This document shows positions 35,570 to 45,372 of a stretch of DNA of 64,000 nucleotides, one piece after another. Source of the stretch: Fusobacterium necrogenes (GTDB taxonomy: Bacteria; Fusobacteriota; Fusobacteriia; Fusobacteriales; Fusobacteriaceae); NCBI RefSeq assembly GCF_900450765.1, contig NZ_UGGU01000003.1, positions 1,302,001 to 1,366,000 of the forward strand. Reading direction: 5' to 3'. The notes beneath the pieces were generated by a model. It was not told the DNA's origin, ran no database searches, and worked only from the letters and a program-made list of their open reading frames with translations. The position numbers and the translations under genes were made by a program. The number at the start of each line of letters is the position of its first letter. The stretch's first letter is position 1.

Positions 35570-36197
35570 TTTTTATTTCCTCCCTTTTTTGTTTTTCCTT
35601 CTCTTCTATTATCTCCATAAGCCTTATTTGCTCTTGTAAAGCTTTTCTTTCTTGTTCCATTCTCTTTTTTAATCTTCTAGCTCTAATAATATTTGTTATC
35701 ATCTTTCTAGTTCCTTTTGCAGCTATAAAAAATAGAGATATAAATACTAAAACATATAAAGTCAGGTAAATATATAAAAACTTTATTTTCGTTATCATTA
35801 AAGAAAACAAAAATGTCATAATAAGTCCAAATTTTTTTTCATAAAATATTAACTCTATAGCTTTTTTAACATTATCTTTATTCCCCAATTCTTCTTTAAA
35901 TGGTATATCTAAAATATGCATAAAATAAAGTAAAACTACACTTATACTTAAAATTAATAAAAAAAATACTCTAGTATTATACACCATTTTTTTTCTTTTA
36001 CACTTTATAAAAAATGAATATATATTTGTAATCGTTAACATTAAAATTATAAAAATACTCTTTCCTAGGTATGTATCTATAAATAGATAGAATCCTATTT
36101 TTTTTAAATAACTTTCATATAATAAACCTATCACTAAATACATAACAATATAAATATAAATGAATCTTAATTGAACTAAAATAGAAAAACGTTTCAT
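35553..36197 (-). CDS. Inner-membrane protein with cytosolic coiled-coil tail
   Basis: A 214-residue protein with about four or five hydrophobic segments (residues 10-160), then a highly charged helical tail (about 168-210, rich in Arg/Glu/Lys) that should form a coiled coil in the cytosol. No family is recognised. As the first gene of the maf-mreB operon, it is a candidate cell-shape accessory protein, but there is no sequence match to MreD to support that. The start at 36197 follows AAAGAGGTAGG. Confidence 0.6.
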   Translation of the reverse strand: MKRFSILVQLRFIYIYIVMYLVIGLLYESYLKKIGFYLFIDTYLGKSIFIILMLTITNIYSFFIKCKRKKMVYNTRVFFLLILSISVVLLYFMHILDIPFKEELGNKDNVKKAIELIFYEKKFGLIMTFLFSLMITKIKFLYIYLTLYVLVFISLFFIAAKGTRKMITNIIRARRLKKRMEQERKALQEQIRLMEIIEEKEKQKREEIKNDIGI

Positions 36198-36232
36198 TCC
36201 TACCTCTTTATCTCTCTATACTATACTTTAAT

Positions 36233-36261
36233 ATTGTACCACAGAGAATAACTGATTTCAA
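36233..36261 (-). promoter_or_regulatory. Promoter of the maf-mreB-scpB-gatCAB operon
   Basis: TTGAAA (36256-36261) and TACAAT (36233-36238) are 17 bases apart on the minus strand, and the -10 also has a TG extension. The promoter sits between the fabK terminator and the first gene. Confidence 0.7.
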
Positions 36262-36267
36262 CATAAA

Positions 36268-36303
36268 AAGAGGCCACTGTAAATTCGCCATTACAACTGC
36301 CTC
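36268..36303 (-). terminator. Terminator after fabK
   Basis: On the minus strand AGAGGC and GCCTCT arms, with an inner TGTAA/TTACA pairing and a short mismatch, are followed by a T run (CTTTTTATG). It lies just after the fabK stop at 36315. Confidence 0.65.
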
Positions 36304-36314
36304 TCTCTTAAAAA

Positions 36315-37268
36315 TTATTTCCAAGAATTCATTCTTTCTATCAGTTTTTTCTTTTCCTCTCCTAATTCATTCATAAATCCTTCTAATATCTCTTTAGTAG
36401 TAGTAAGCTCATTCACCATTGCTGCTACTTGACCAGCCATGACACTTCCATTTTCTACATCTCCATCTACTACTGCAAGTCTTAATCTTCCTGTTCCTAA
36501 TTTCTCAATCTCCTCTTTTGGAGCTCCATTCTTTTCTAACTCTAAAATTTGTTTAGCAAATTTATTTTCAATAACTCTTACAGGATGTCCAGTATAATTT
36601 CCAGTTGAAACAGTTGATCTATCTTTAGCTCTTAAAATTGCTTTTTTATAATTTTCATGCACAGTACATTCATCAGCTACTAAAAATTTTGTTCCTACTT
36701 GAATTCCTTCTGCTCCTAGTGATAAAGCAGCTAAAAATTGTTTTCCTCCAGCTATTCCTCCAGCTGCTATTACTGGTATATTTATAGCTTCTACAACTTG
36801 AGGTACTAATGACATAGTAGTTATAGCTCCTATATGCCCTCCTCCTTCCATTCCTTCAGCTATTACAGCATCTGCACCTATTTTTTCCATTCTTTTAGCA
36901 AGTGCTACTGAAGCAACTACTGGAATTACTTTTATTCCCGCTGCTTTTAATTTTTCCATATAAGGCCCTGGATTTCCTGCACCTGTTGTCACTACTGGTA
37001 CTCCTTCCTCTATACATACATCAATTTGCTTTTCAACATCTGCCATCATAAGCATCAGGTTTACTCCAAAAGGATTAGAAGTGATTGATTTTACTTTTCT
37101 TATTTCTTCTCTTAATATCTCAACTGGCATCCCTCCTCCAGCTATTATCCCTAATCCTCCATTTTTTGATACATGTCCAGCTAAATTTCCATTTGCTATC
37201 CATGCCATAGCACCTTGAAATATTGGGTATTTTATCCCCAGTAGTTTACAGATTTTGTTATTTTCCAT
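36315..37268 (-). CDS. fabK: Enoyl-ACP reductase II (FabK-type flavoprotein)
   Basis: FabK is an FMN-dependent reductase that completes each elongation cycle of fatty acid synthesis. The 317-residue TIM-barrel protein opens with [24 protein letters not shown] and has the [30 protein letters not shown] and GIQVGTKFL blocks in the typical order. It is the second gene of a pair with a related flavoprotein and ends at a hairpin terminator. Function as the essential enoyl reductase assumes that no FabI is encoded elsewhere. Confidence 0.87.
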   Translation of the reverse strand: MENNKICKLLGIKYPIFQGAMAWIANGNLAGHVSKNGGLGIIAGGGMPVEILREEIRKVKSITSNPFGVNLMLMMADVEKQIDVCIEEGVPVVTTGAGNPGPYMEKLKAAGIKVIPVVASVALAKRMEKIGADAVIAEGMEGGGHIGAITTMSLVPQVVEAINIPVIAAGGIAGGKQFLAALSLGAEGIQVGTKFLVADECTVHENYKKAILRAKDRSTVSTGNYTGHPVRVIENKFAKQILELEKNGAPKEEIEKLGTGRLRLAVVDGDVENGSVMAGQVAAMVNELTTTKEILEGFMNELGEEKKKLIERMNSWK

Positions 37269-37283
37269 AAATCCTCCTATTTT

Positions 37284-38222
37284 TTATTCTTTGAATACTT
37301 TTTTAAATCTATTAAATATCTCATGTACTGAAAGAACTTCGTTAATTTTCCACGCATCTCTTCCAGCGAAAAATATCCCCCCATTATAATCTCCATTATG
37401 TCCTCTTACTAGTCTTTCATTTACACAAAACTTATATGAACATTTTTTTAAGCATTTTATACATTTTGTTGGCTTGTCTGGATTTTCATCTATTATTTTT
37501 TGTACAAATGGTGTTATAATAGCATTAGCTGGAAGTCCTGCTGAACTCATCATTCTTACAACATCTCCCTCTTTTGCATTTACATACATTTGTTTAAAGT
37601 AATCATCTACTTCACACTCATTTGATGCTACAAATCTACTTCCCATTTGTACTCCATCTACACCAAGCGAAAGCATTCTTTCTGCATCTTCTGGAGTTAT
37701 TACTCCACCAGCTCCAAATACAGGTATATCTATATTTTGAGTAATCTCTTCCATTATATCCCATGAATCTAAATCTGTTCCTAAATGTCCTCCTGCATTT
37801 CCTCCTTCTACTACTATTGCATCTGCTCCAAGTTTCTGAGAAATTTTTGCAAGCTTTAATGTTGATACAATTGGAATTACCTTTACTCCTGTTCCTTTTA
37901 CTACATCAAATATATCTCTTGAAAATCCAGCACCAAATATTATCACATCTATTCCAGCTTCTATTGAGGCTTTTACTAGCTCCATGAAGTTTGTAACAGC
38001 ATACATTATATTTACTCCTAAAGCTCCACCTTCGTTTACAATCATATCTCTAGCCTTTTTTATTTCAGCTTTTAACTCATCAGTAGACAAAGTTGTCCCC
38101 GCTATTACACCTAATCCACCTTCATTCGCTACAGCTGCTGCTAGCTTAGCCATAGAAACTCTAATAGCCATTCCCCCTTGAATTATTGGTACCTTTATCT
38201 CTAAGTCTCCTATTTTTATCAT
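37284..38222 (-). CDS. Nitronate monooxygenase-like flavoprotein with C-terminal cysteine cluster
   Basis: A 312-residue TIM-barrel FMN protein of the nitronate monooxygenase/FabK group, sharing VPIIQGGMAIRVSMAKLAAAVANEGGLGVIAG and VEGGNAGGHLG with that family. Near residues 263-275 it carries a four-cysteine cluster, CIKCLKKCSYKFC, which fabK next door lacks. The cluster may hold zinc or an iron-sulfur centre. It is the first gene of the pair and is preceded by a strong promoter at 38257-38285. Whether it works on nitronates or in lipid metabolism is not clear; the pairing with fabK suggests the latter. Confidence 0.72.
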   Translation of the reverse strand: MIKIGDLEIKVPIIQGGMAIRVSMAKLAAAVANEGGLGVIAGTTLSTDELKAEIKKARDMIVNEGGALGVNIMYAVTNFMELVKASIEAGIDVIIFGAGFSRDIFDVVKGTGVKVIPIVSTLKLAKISQKLGADAIVVEGGNAGGHLGTDLDSWDIMEEITQNIDIPVFGAGGVITPEDAERMLSLGVDGVQMGSRFVASNECEVDDYFKQMYVNAKEGDVVRMMSSAGLPANAIITPFVQKIIDENPDKPTKCIKCLKKCSYKFCVNERLVRGHNGDYNGGIFFAGRDAWKINEVLSVHEIFNRFKKVFKE

Positions 38223-38256
38223 ATTAAAATTTACCTCCTACATAAAATCTAGATAA

Positions 38257-38285
38257 ATTATAACATGTGTAAGCTTATTAGTAAA
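38257..38285 (-). promoter_or_regulatory. Promoter of the nitronate monooxygenase-like / fabK pair
   Basis: On the minus strand TTTACT (38280-38285) and TATAAT (38257-38262) are 17 bases apart, and the -10 carries a TGT extension. No FapR- or FabT-like operator is evident. Confidence 0.65.
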
Positions 38286-38306
38286 GACTTAAATCATATA
38301 CGTTTT

Positions 38307-39044
38307 TTAAATTTTTTTAACTTTTTGTTTCTCTCTATCATTTAAAAATTTTTCAAGATTTTCTACTGAATAATTAATTATTCTTTCATAAGGAAAACCT
38401 ACTTCATCTATTAACTCTTGAGCCTCTTGAAATTCTCCTATATCAAAAGATATGTGAGAATCTGTTCCTAAACTTACTAAAGCCCCATGTTTTTTACATA
38501 GTTCTAATATTTTTTTACAATTTACTTTCGACCCTTTTCTCGAACCTTTTAATGATGAATTATTTATTTCTATTGCTACACTAGCTTCCACAGCTGCTTC
38601 TACAACTAATTCATAATCTAGTGGAAATATTGGATTTCCCAAATGTACCATTATATCAATCTTCTGACTCTTTATCATATTAATTACAGCTTTAGTATTT
38701 TTTAATATATTTTGAGTTTCACCATAAGCCTCTATTGTATGCAAGCCACACAATATAATATCCATAACATCATATATTTTTTGATTTATATCAAAATTAC
38801 CATTTTCATCTATAATATTAGTCTCTACGCCTTTCAAAATCCTCAAATCTCCAACATATTCTGGTATAACTCTCATATTTACTAAGCTCCACCAATGAGG
38901 TGAATCTTGAAGTGCTGGTCCATGATTTGTTATAGCTATCACTTTTAACTTTTTTTCTTTTGCACTCCTAATATTTTCTTCTAATGTACTGTAAGCATGA
39001 GGATTCACATTAGTATGTATATGTAGATCAATAGGGTACTTCAT
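38307..39044 (-). CDS. PHP-domain phosphatase, YcdX family
   Basis: A 245-residue PHP-fold metal-dependent phosphoesterase. The metal-site blocks DLHIHTNVNPHAYSTLEEN, AITNHGPAL, HWWSLVNMRVIP, GVETNI, HLGNPIFPLD and the closing LGTDSHISFDIGEF match the YcdX family, whose trinuclear metal centre is known structurally. The physiological substrate is unknown in the family. It lies about 60 bases upstream of uppP's stop codon and may be transcribed independently. Confidence 0.85.
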   Translation of the reverse strand: MKYPIDLHIHTNVNPHAYSTLEENIRSAKEKKLKVIAITNHGPALQDSPHWWSLVNMRVIPEYVGDLRILKGVETNIIDENGNFDINQKIYDVMDIILCGLHTIEAYGETQNILKNTKAVINMIKSQKIDIMVHLGNPIFPLDYELVVEAAVEASVAIEINNSSLKGSRKGSKVNCKKILELCKKHGALVSLGTDSHISFDIGEFQEAQELIDEVGFPYERIINYSVENLEKFLNDREKQKVKKI

Positions 39045-39105
39045 TTTATCTCCTTTCTAACTCTAATATTATAGCACAATTTCCAAAATAGTTCAAAATT
39101 TTGTT

Positions 39106-39915
39106 CTAAACGAATAAAAATATTAGTACTAAAATTCCTAAAATTATTCTATATACTCCAAAGAAAACAAAATCTCTTTTTTTAATATAATTCATAAACC
39201 ACTTTATTACTAAATAAGCAACTACAAAAGAAACTAAAGTTCCTACTCCTATAAGTTGCCACTCTAAAGCTGTAAAACTCATACCATTTTTTACAAATTT
39301 CAAAAGTGTTGCTCCAAGCATTGTAGGTATAGCTAAAAAAAATGAAAATTCTGTTGCTATACTCCTTGAAAGTCCTAATAACAAGGCTCCTATGATTGTT
39401 GCTCCAGATCTAGAAGTTCCTGGTATCATTGCTAAACATTGAAAAAAACCTATCATAAATGCTAATTTATAACTCAACTTTCCTAATGTATCTATTTTCC
39501 CAGCTGTTTTATAATATTTCTCTATCAATATAAGTAACACACCATAAAATATTAAAGTTGTAGCGATAATAAAAATATTATCAAAAAAATATGCTGAAAT
39601 AAAATCATCCAAAAGTAACCCTATAATCGCTGCTGGTAATACACCTATAATAACTTTTGTCCATAATCTAAACCTCGATATAAATTGATTTTTATCTTTT
39701 ACAAAAGGTGTTAAGTCATTCCAAAAATATATTATAACAGCTATAATAGCTCCAAATTGAACAATAATTAAAAAGCTTTCTAAAAATTTAGAAGAAAGAT
39801 CTCCATTTCCTATAAATCTCTCTACTAAAATCATATGCCCTGTACTACTCACAGGCAAAAACTCTGTCATTCCCTCTACAATTCCCAGTATTATAACAAT
39901 AAAAAAAAGATTCAT
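39106..39915 (-). CDS. uppP: Undecaprenyl-diphosphatase UppP (BacA)
   Basis: UppP dephosphorylates undecaprenyl pyrophosphate so the carrier lipid can be reused for peptidoglycan and O-antigen synthesis; overproduction can give bacitracin tolerance. The 269-residue polytopic protein has the GIVEGMTEFLPVSSTGHMIL and PGTSRSGATIIGALLLGLSR active-site motifs and about eight hydrophobic segments. It lies 12 bases after hldD and is probably cotranscribed with it, linking two LPS-related steps. Confidence 0.94.
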   Translation of the reverse strand: MNLFFIVIILGIVEGMTEFLPVSSTGHMILVERFIGNGDLSSKFLESFLIIVQFGAIIAVIIYFWNDLTPFVKDKNQFISRFRLWTKVIIGVLPAAIIGLLLDDFISAYFFDNIFIIATTLIFYGVLLILIEKYYKTAGKIDTLGKLSYKLAFMIGFFQCLAMIPGTSRSGATIIGALLLGLSRSIATEFSFFLAIPTMLGATLLKFVKNGMSFTALEWQLIGVGTLVSFVVAYLVIKWFMNYIKKRDFVFFGVYRIILGILVLIFLFV

Positions 39916-39927
39916 TAAATTATCACC

Positions 39928-40926
39928 TTATAAATATGAGTCTTCTTTAGCTAGATAATTTTGAACATAGTCTCTTACTCCATCTTCTAATGATGTAAAT
40001 TTTTTAGTATATCCAGCTCTTTTTAATTTTTCCATAGTAGCCTGAGTAAAATATTGATATTTTCCTTTTAAATCTTCAGGCATAGGAATAAACTCTACTA
40101 CATCTTCAACTTTTAACTCTGAATTATTAGAAGCAGCTCTCATAGTTGCCATAGCTAGATCTAAAAAGCTTCTTGCCTTTCCTGTTCCAATATTATATAC
40201 TCCTGATTCTACCTTCTCAGTTAATAAAAAATAAATTACATCTACTACATCCTTTAAATAAACAAAATCTCTTAATTGCTCTCCATCTTTAAATTCATCT
40301 CTATAAGATTTAAAAAGTTTTACCCCACCATTATCTCTATATTGATTAAATGTATGAAATACCATAGAAGCCATTCTTCCTTTATGATACTCTTGTGGTC
40401 CATATACATTGAAGAATTTGAGCCCACACCATTGCTTTGGAGCTATACTCTGCTTAAAAGCCCAATCATCAAAGATTTTTTTAGAGTACCCATATTTATT
40501 TAACGGTTGTAATTTTTTTAATTCTTCTGGAGTTACATCATCATTATATCCTAATTCTCCAGCTCCATAAGTAGCTGCTGATGAGGCATATATATATGGT
40601 ATTTGTCTAATTGCACAAAAATCCCATAACTTTTTACTGTATCCATAGTTATTCTCCATTAAAAAATCTCCATCTCTTTCAGTAGTAGCTGAACAAGCTC
40701 CCATATGAACTACTCCAGTTATTTTTTCAGCATTTGCTGAATTAGCTAACCAATTAAATAACTCATCTCTATCTACCCAATCAGCATAATCTCTTTTTCT
40801 AAGATTCAACCACTTTTCTTCAGTCCTAAGTTTATCTACCACAACAATGTCATTTCTACCCATTTCATTGAGTTTCCATACCATTGCACTCCCTATCATT
40901 CCAGCTGCACCAGTTACAATTATCAT
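39928..40926 (-). CDS. hldD: ADP-L-glycero-D-manno-heptose 6-epimerase
   Basis: HldD (RfaD) converts ADP-D-glycero-D-manno-heptose to the L-glycero form used for LPS inner core. The 332-residue SDR-type protein has the NAD-binding GAAGMIGSAMVWKL, MGACSATTERDGDFLMENN and catalytic YGYSKKIFDDWA motifs, with NVYGPQEYHKGRMAS typical of HldD. It supports heptose as the substrate of the GT9 enzymes at 13970-19711. The other heptose genes (gmhA, hldE, gmhB) are not in the window. Confidence 0.93.
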   Translation of the reverse strand: MIIVTGAAGMIGSAMVWKLNEMGRNDIVVVDKLRTEEKWLNLRKRDYADWVDRDELFNWLANSANAEKITGVVHMGACSATTERDGDFLMENNYGYSKKLWDFCAIRQIPYIYASSAATYGAGELGYNDDVTPEELKKLQPLNKYGYSKKIFDDWAFKQSIAPKQWCGLKFFNVYGPQEYHKGRMASMVFHTFNQYRDNGGVKLFKSYRDEFKDGEQLRDFVYLKDVVDVIYFLLTEKVESGVYNIGTGKARSFLDLAMATMRAASNNSELKVEDVVEFIPMPEDLKGKYQYFTQATMEKLKRAGYTKKFTSLEDGVRDYVQNYLAKEDSYL

Positions 40927-40938
40927 CTTTCTCCTCCT

Positions 40939-41775
40939 CTATTTTTTCATTTTTAAATATTTTTTGATTTTTTCAAATTGGGAGTACTCCAATCCTGCAT
41001 CTCCTAAATCTACTCCCTCTCTATTTCCGCCATGAAAATCAGAACCACCTGTTACTAATAAATCATGTTTTTTAGCAAGTCTTTTATATTTTTGCTTTTC
41101 TAATTTTGTAAATGAACTATATTGAGCTTCAAGAGCATCTAATCCACACTCTTTTAATCTTATAATAAGATCATTCAATACTTCCTCATTTAAAGTAATT
41201 AGTTTAGGATGTGCTAGAGATACAAAGCCACCATTTTCTTTTATCATTCTTACAGCTCTTTCTGGCGGAAAATTCTCTTTAGGAACATAAGCTAATCCAT
41301 TATTTCCTAAATATTTACTAAAGGCTTCATTTTTACTATTAACTATACCTTTTTCTAAAAGGTAATTAGCAAAATGTAAACGACTTATAATTTTACCAGG
41401 AGCAAAACTCTTAAGTTTCTCTATATCTATTATTATACCAATTTTTTCAAATTTTTCTATAATTTTTCTATTTCTTTCATCTCTAGCCTTTTCTAATTCG
41501 GCTAATTCTGTTAAAAACTTTTCATCATCCAAATTTAAAAAATATCCCAATATATGTATCTCTAAATTGCCTTCATTACAAGATATCTCTATACCTTTTA
41601 TAAACTCCATTCCATATTTGCCAGCTATCTCTTTTCCTATCTCCACTCCAGCTACAGTATCATGATCAGTAATAGCCAAAGCTATTACATTATTTTTTAT
41701 TGCTCTAACTATAATCTCCTCTGGAGTATAAGTTCCATCTGACTCTATAGTATGGATATGCATATCTACTTCCAT
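40939..41775 (-). CDS. PHP-domain phosphoesterase, TrpH/RNase AM family
   Basis: A 278-residue PHP protein similar to E. coli YciV (RNase AM), which acts as a 5'-3' exonuclease on short RNAs, and to nucleoside 3',5'-bisphosphate phosphatases. Motifs: DMHIHTIESDGTYTPEEI, LAITDHDTVAGV, GIEISC, LAHPKLI and VTGGSDFHGGN. ATG 41775 is the start, because the in-frame GTG at 41787 is inside the GTGAGGAGA ribosome binding site. It is the first gene before hldD and uppP (12 bases). Confidence 0.87.
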   Translation of the reverse strand: MEVDMHIHTIESDGTYTPEEIIVRAIKNNVIALAITDHDTVAGVEIGKEIAGKYGMEFIKGIEISCNEGNLEIHILGYFLNLDDEKFLTELAELEKARDERNRKIIEKFEKIGIIIDIEKLKSFAPGKIISRLHFANYLLEKGIVNSKNEAFSKYLGNNGLAYVPKENFPPERAVRMIKENGGFVSLAHPKLITLNEEVLNDLIIRLKECGLDALEAQYSSFTKLEKQKYKRLAKKHDLLVTGGSDFHGGNREGVDLGDAGLEYSQFEKIKKYLKMKK

Positions 41776-41796
41776 TTTTCTCCTCACAAAAATAAA

Positions 41797-41820
41797 AGGA
41801 GAGATAAATATTTTTCTCCT
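41797..41820 (-). terminator. Weak terminator after the secA-linked lipoprotein gene
   Basis: AGGAGA (41797-41802) pairs with TCTCCT (41815-41820); on the minus strand the stem is followed by TTTTATTTTT. It separates the lipoprotein gene from the PHP phosphoesterase gene, whose ribosome binding site follows closely. Confidence 0.5.
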
Positions 41821-41858
41821 CTCCCCCTTTTAAATTAAACATTGAATACATCTATATT

Positions 41859-42599
41859 CTAATCATTCCATTTATCTAAAGTTGAAAAATATTCTGGATA
41901 TGCAATATATAGTGCTTTTGCATTTACATTATTTTTCTCTAATGAAGTTCTATTTTCTTTAGCATCTATATTAGTTATTTTTACAACTCTATCTGATATT
42001 TCTCTATTATACCAAGCTCTTTCATTATAAAACTCATCTCTTTTTATAAATTTATTTAAAAGTTTTCTTAATTTCTTAGTATCTTTTTCTGATAAATCCT
42101 TTTGCTTAGAGAAAGCAACTATTTGCTCCCATTCTTGTTGAGTTGCTACTACATTTTTTATATGTGTTGATGGATTATCGATTTTCACAAATGACTCTCT
42201 TACCATTCTATCAACAAGTCCTTTAGGATTTTTTAAATTTTCATCTGCTAAATAAAATTTTCTAGGTAATTTCTTATTATACTTATTTACTAAATCAATA
42301 AAATTACTATATTCATCATCACTTATTGCTGTAGCATCTTTTTTTTCTAATGATGTCAAAAAGATAAAATCTTTTTCTGTCATTTTTCCAGTTTTTCTTA
42401 AATAAATGATAGGATTTTCATTTCCATACCAATCCTCTATTAAAGATTCTCCCTCTACTACTTTAATTATCGCTTTATCCCACTCTTTTGCTGATTCCTT
42501 GGTAATAGAGTATTTCTCTTCTAATGATGCTCCCTTTTCTAAAGAACTACAAGCTGCAAATAAAACTACAGCTAAAATTCCTGTTGTTATTTTTTTCAT
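41859..42599 (-). CDS. Putative lipoprotein of unknown function
   Basis: This 246-residue protein has a lipoprotein signal peptide, MKKITTGILAVVLFAACSS, with the acylated cysteine at position 16 or 17. The rest is soluble, charged and mostly helical, without a recognisable domain. Aromatic-rich pairs such as WEQIVAF and YNERAWYN may be structural. ATG 42599 is chosen, with AGGAGG 8 bases upstream. It starts 11 bases after the secA stop, so it is probably cotranscribed with secA, but nothing suggests a direct secretion role. Confidence 0.72.
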   Translation of the reverse strand: MKKITTGILAVVLFAACSSLEKGASLEEKYSITKESAKEWDKAIIKVVEGESLIEDWYGNENPIIYLRKTGKMTEKDFIFLTSLEKKDATAISDDEYSNFIDLVNKYNKKLPRKFYLADENLKNPKGLVDRMVRESFVKIDNPSTHIKNVVATQQEWEQIVAFSKQKDLSEKDTKKLRKLLNKFIKRDEFYNERAWYNREISDRVVKITNIDAKENRTSLEKNNVNAKALYIAYPEYFSTLDKWND

Positions 42600-42610
42600 G
42601 ATTAGCCTCC

Positions 42611-45280
42611 TTATACTCTCCCACAACAATTTTTATATTTTTTTCCACTTCCACAAGGACATAGAGAATCTGGTGTTAATTTTGCTGTTTCTACTTCAAT
42701 CCCACTTTCATTTTCTGATGTGTATTTTAGCTCTTCATTTTCTTCTTTTACAGGTAATTCTTCATCTTCATGATTTTTTATTATTACTTTGAATAAAAAT
42801 GATGTCGCCTGCTCTTTTATCGTCTGAATCATATGTTCATAAAGCTCTCCAGATAATAATTTATACTCTATAACTGGATTTTTTTGTCCATAAGCTCTTA
42901 GATATATCCCTTCTTTAAGCCCATCTAATGCCTTTAAATGTTCTCTCCATCTAGAATCAATAACTTCAAATAAAATATATTTTTCAAGTCTTCTCATTAA
43001 ATCTTTTCCAACTTTTTGCTCTTTTTCATCATATCTAGCACAAATTGTATTATATATTTTTTTGCTATAATCCTCTATACTCATAGATTTATACTCATTC
43101 ATATCATCTACTATATAACCATAGTTATCTCTTAAATATTCAGCAAGTCCTAACATATCCCAATCTTCTTTATACTCTCCAACAAATCTTATAGATACTT
43201 GATTATAAATAACTTCTTGCAACATTCTAAGAATACTTTCTTTTAAATCTTCCTTAGCCATGACTTCATTTCTACTGTCGTAGATTGCAGTTCTTTGTTT
43301 ATTCATAACATCATCATATTCTAATAAATTTTTTCTTATTCCAAAGTTTCTAGATTCTATTTTAGTTTGAGCATTAGCAATAGCTTTATTTATCATAGAA
43401 TGAGTTATTGGCTCTCCCTCTGGGAGTCCTAATCTCTCCATTACGGCCTTTACTCTATCAGAACCAAATAATCTCATCAAATCATCTTCAAGTGATAAAT
43501 AGAATTCTGATTCTCCAGGATCTCCTTGTCTTCCTGCTCTTCCTCTTAACTGATTATCTATTCTTCTTGATTCATGTCTTTCGGTTCCAAGGATAAAAAG
43601 TCCTCCTATAGACTTCACTTTTTCTCCTTCTTCTTTACATTGAATTTCATATTTTTTTAGTATTTCTTCATAGTTTTCAGCATCTTTACTCCCTACTTCT
43701 GCCATAGCTAGAAACTCTGAATTTCCTCCAAGCATAATATCGGTTCCTCTTCCTGCCATATTTGTAGCAATAGTAACAGCTCCAAATCTTCCAGCTTGAG
43801 CAACTATCTCAGCCTCTTTTGCATGATATTTAGCATTTAAGACATTATGTTTTATTCCCCTAGCTTTTAATAACTCAGATAATTCCTCTGAACTTTTGAT
43901 AGAAATGGTACCTACGAGTACAGGCTGTCCTTTAGCATGTAGCTCTTCTATCCTTTTAATAATAGCATCTATTTTTTCTTTACGTGTTTTATAAACTAGA
44001 TCAGCATGATCTATTCTTTGAACTGGCTTATTTGTTGGTATAACAACTATCTGTAGCCCATAAGTATGTACAAATTCTGCTGCTTCTGTTTCAGCTGTAC
44101 CTGTCATCCCAGAAAGTTTTTCATACATTCTAAAATAATTTTGTAATGTTATAGTTGCAAGGGTTTGATTTTCTCCAGCAATATTTACTCCTTCTTTAGC
44201 TTCTATTGCTTGATGGAGTCCATCTGAATATCTTCTACCTTCCATAGCTCTTCCAGTAAACTCATCTATGATAACTACTTGTCCTTCTCTTACCAAATAA
44301 TCTCTATCCCTTTTAAATAGCTCTTTAGCTTTCAAAGCCTGATTTAAATAGTGAGTTAACTCTACATTTTCAGGAGAATATAAATTATCTATTTTCAAAA
44401 ACTTCTCTACTTTTACTATTCCCTTTTCTGTCAAAACTATATTCTTTGCTTTTTCATCTACTTCATAATCTCCAAATTTTTCAGCTGGTAATTCTTTTTT
44501 TAATTTTATATCTTTTATACCTTCAGTTTCATAACTTCTATTTAACATAGAAACAATTTGATAAAATACTTGATACCATTTTGTTGAATCTTCTGCTGCT
44601 CCAGAAATTATAAGAGGAGTTCTAGCCTCATCTATAAGAATTGAATCAACTTCATCAACTATACAATAATTAAGTGGTCTTTGTACTTTTTCCTCCAAAG
44701 TTCCAACCATATTATCTCTTAAATAATCAAATCCAAATTCAGAATTTGTACCATATGTAATATCACAATTATATGCAGCTTTTCTTTGATCTCCTGATAT
44801 TCCATTTAAAATAACTCCAGATGTAAGACCTAAAAAAGAGTAAAGTTTTCCCATTATCTCTCTATCCCTTGCTGCTAAGTAATCATTTACCGTGATAACA
44901 TGAACACCTTTTCCAGATAAAGCATTTAAATATACTGGTGATGTTGCAACTAAAGTTTTTCCCTCTCCAGTTTTCATTTCTGTTATTTTTCCTTCATGAA
45001 GCACTATTCCACCAATAAGTTGAACATCATAGTGTCTCATCCCAAGAACTCTTTTTGAGGCCTCTCTTACAGTAGCAAAAGCTTCAACCATGATATCATC
45101 TAATGTCTCTCCTCGAGCTAATCTCTCTTTAAAAACTGCTGTTTTTTCTTTTAATTGATCATCTGTCAACTTTTCAAAATCTGGCTCTAAAGAATTGATA
45201 GCAGCAACTATTTTTCTTATTCTTTTTACCTCTCTATCATTTTTAGTTCCAAAAATTTTTTTAATAATATCTCCTATCAT
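42611..45280 (-). CDS. secA: Preprotein translocase ATPase SecA
   Basis: SecA drives Sec-dependent export through SecYEG. The 889-residue protein has Walker [32 protein letters not shown], the preprotein crosslinking domain, [20 protein letters not shown], and a C-terminal SEC-C zinc motif [13 protein letters not shown] for SecB/lipid contact. ATG 45280 is the chosen start (GAGAGGA upstream); an in-frame codon at 45316 would add 12 residues. A strong promoter lies at 45330-45358. Confidence 0.97.
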   Translation of the reverse strand: MIGDIIKKIFGTKNDREVKRIRKIVAAINSLEPDFEKLTDDQLKEKTAVFKERLARGETLDDIMVEAFATVREASKRVLGMRHYDVQLIGGIVLHEGKITEMKTGEGKTLVATSPVYLNALSGKGVHVITVNDYLAARDREIMGKLYSFLGLTSGVILNGISGDQRKAAYNCDITYGTNSEFGFDYLRDNMVGTLEEKVQRPLNYCIVDEVDSILIDEARTPLIISGAAEDSTKWYQVFYQIVSMLNRSYETEGIKDIKLKKELPAEKFGDYEVDEKAKNIVLTEKGIVKVEKFLKIDNLYSPENVELTHYLNQALKAKELFKRDRDYLVREGQVVIIDEFTGRAMEGRRYSDGLHQAIEAKEGVNIAGENQTLATITLQNYFRMYEKLSGMTGTAETEAAEFVHTYGLQIVVIPTNKPVQRIDHADLVYKTRKEKIDAIIKRIEELHAKGQPVLVGTISIKSSEELSELLKARGIKHNVLNAKYHAKEAEIVAQAGRFGAVTIATNMAGRGTDIMLGGNSEFLAMAEVGSKDAENYEEILKKYEIQCKEEGEKVKSIGGLFILGTERHESRRIDNQLRGRAGRQGDPGESEFYLSLEDDLMRLFGSDRVKAVMERLGLPEGEPITHSMINKAIANAQTKIESRNFGIRKNLLEYDDVMNKQRTAIYDSRNEVMAKEDLKESILRMLQEVIYNQVSIRFVGEYKEDWDMLGLAEYLRDNYGYIVDDMNEYKSMSIEDYSKKIYNTICARYDEKEQKVGKDLMRRLEKYILFEVIDSRWREHLKALDGLKEGIYLRAYGQKNPVIEYKLLSGELYEHMIQTIKEQATSFLFKVIIKNHEDEELPVKEENEELKYTSENESGIEVETAKLTPDSLCPCGSGKKYKNCCGRV

Positions 45281-45329
45281 TGATATTCCTCTCTTCAAAT
45301 TTTTTAAAAAATACACTCCTTCAGACTAT

Positions 45330-45358
45330 ATGCTATCACAAAATAGTGTTTTAGTCAA
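45330..45358 (-). promoter_or_regulatory. Promoter of secA
   Basis: On the minus strand TTGACT (45353-45358) and TAGCAT (45330-45335) are separated by 17 bases. It lies about 50 bases upstream of the secA start, between secA and ligA. Confidence 0.7.
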
Positions 45359-45372
45359 ATAAAGGTATAGTT

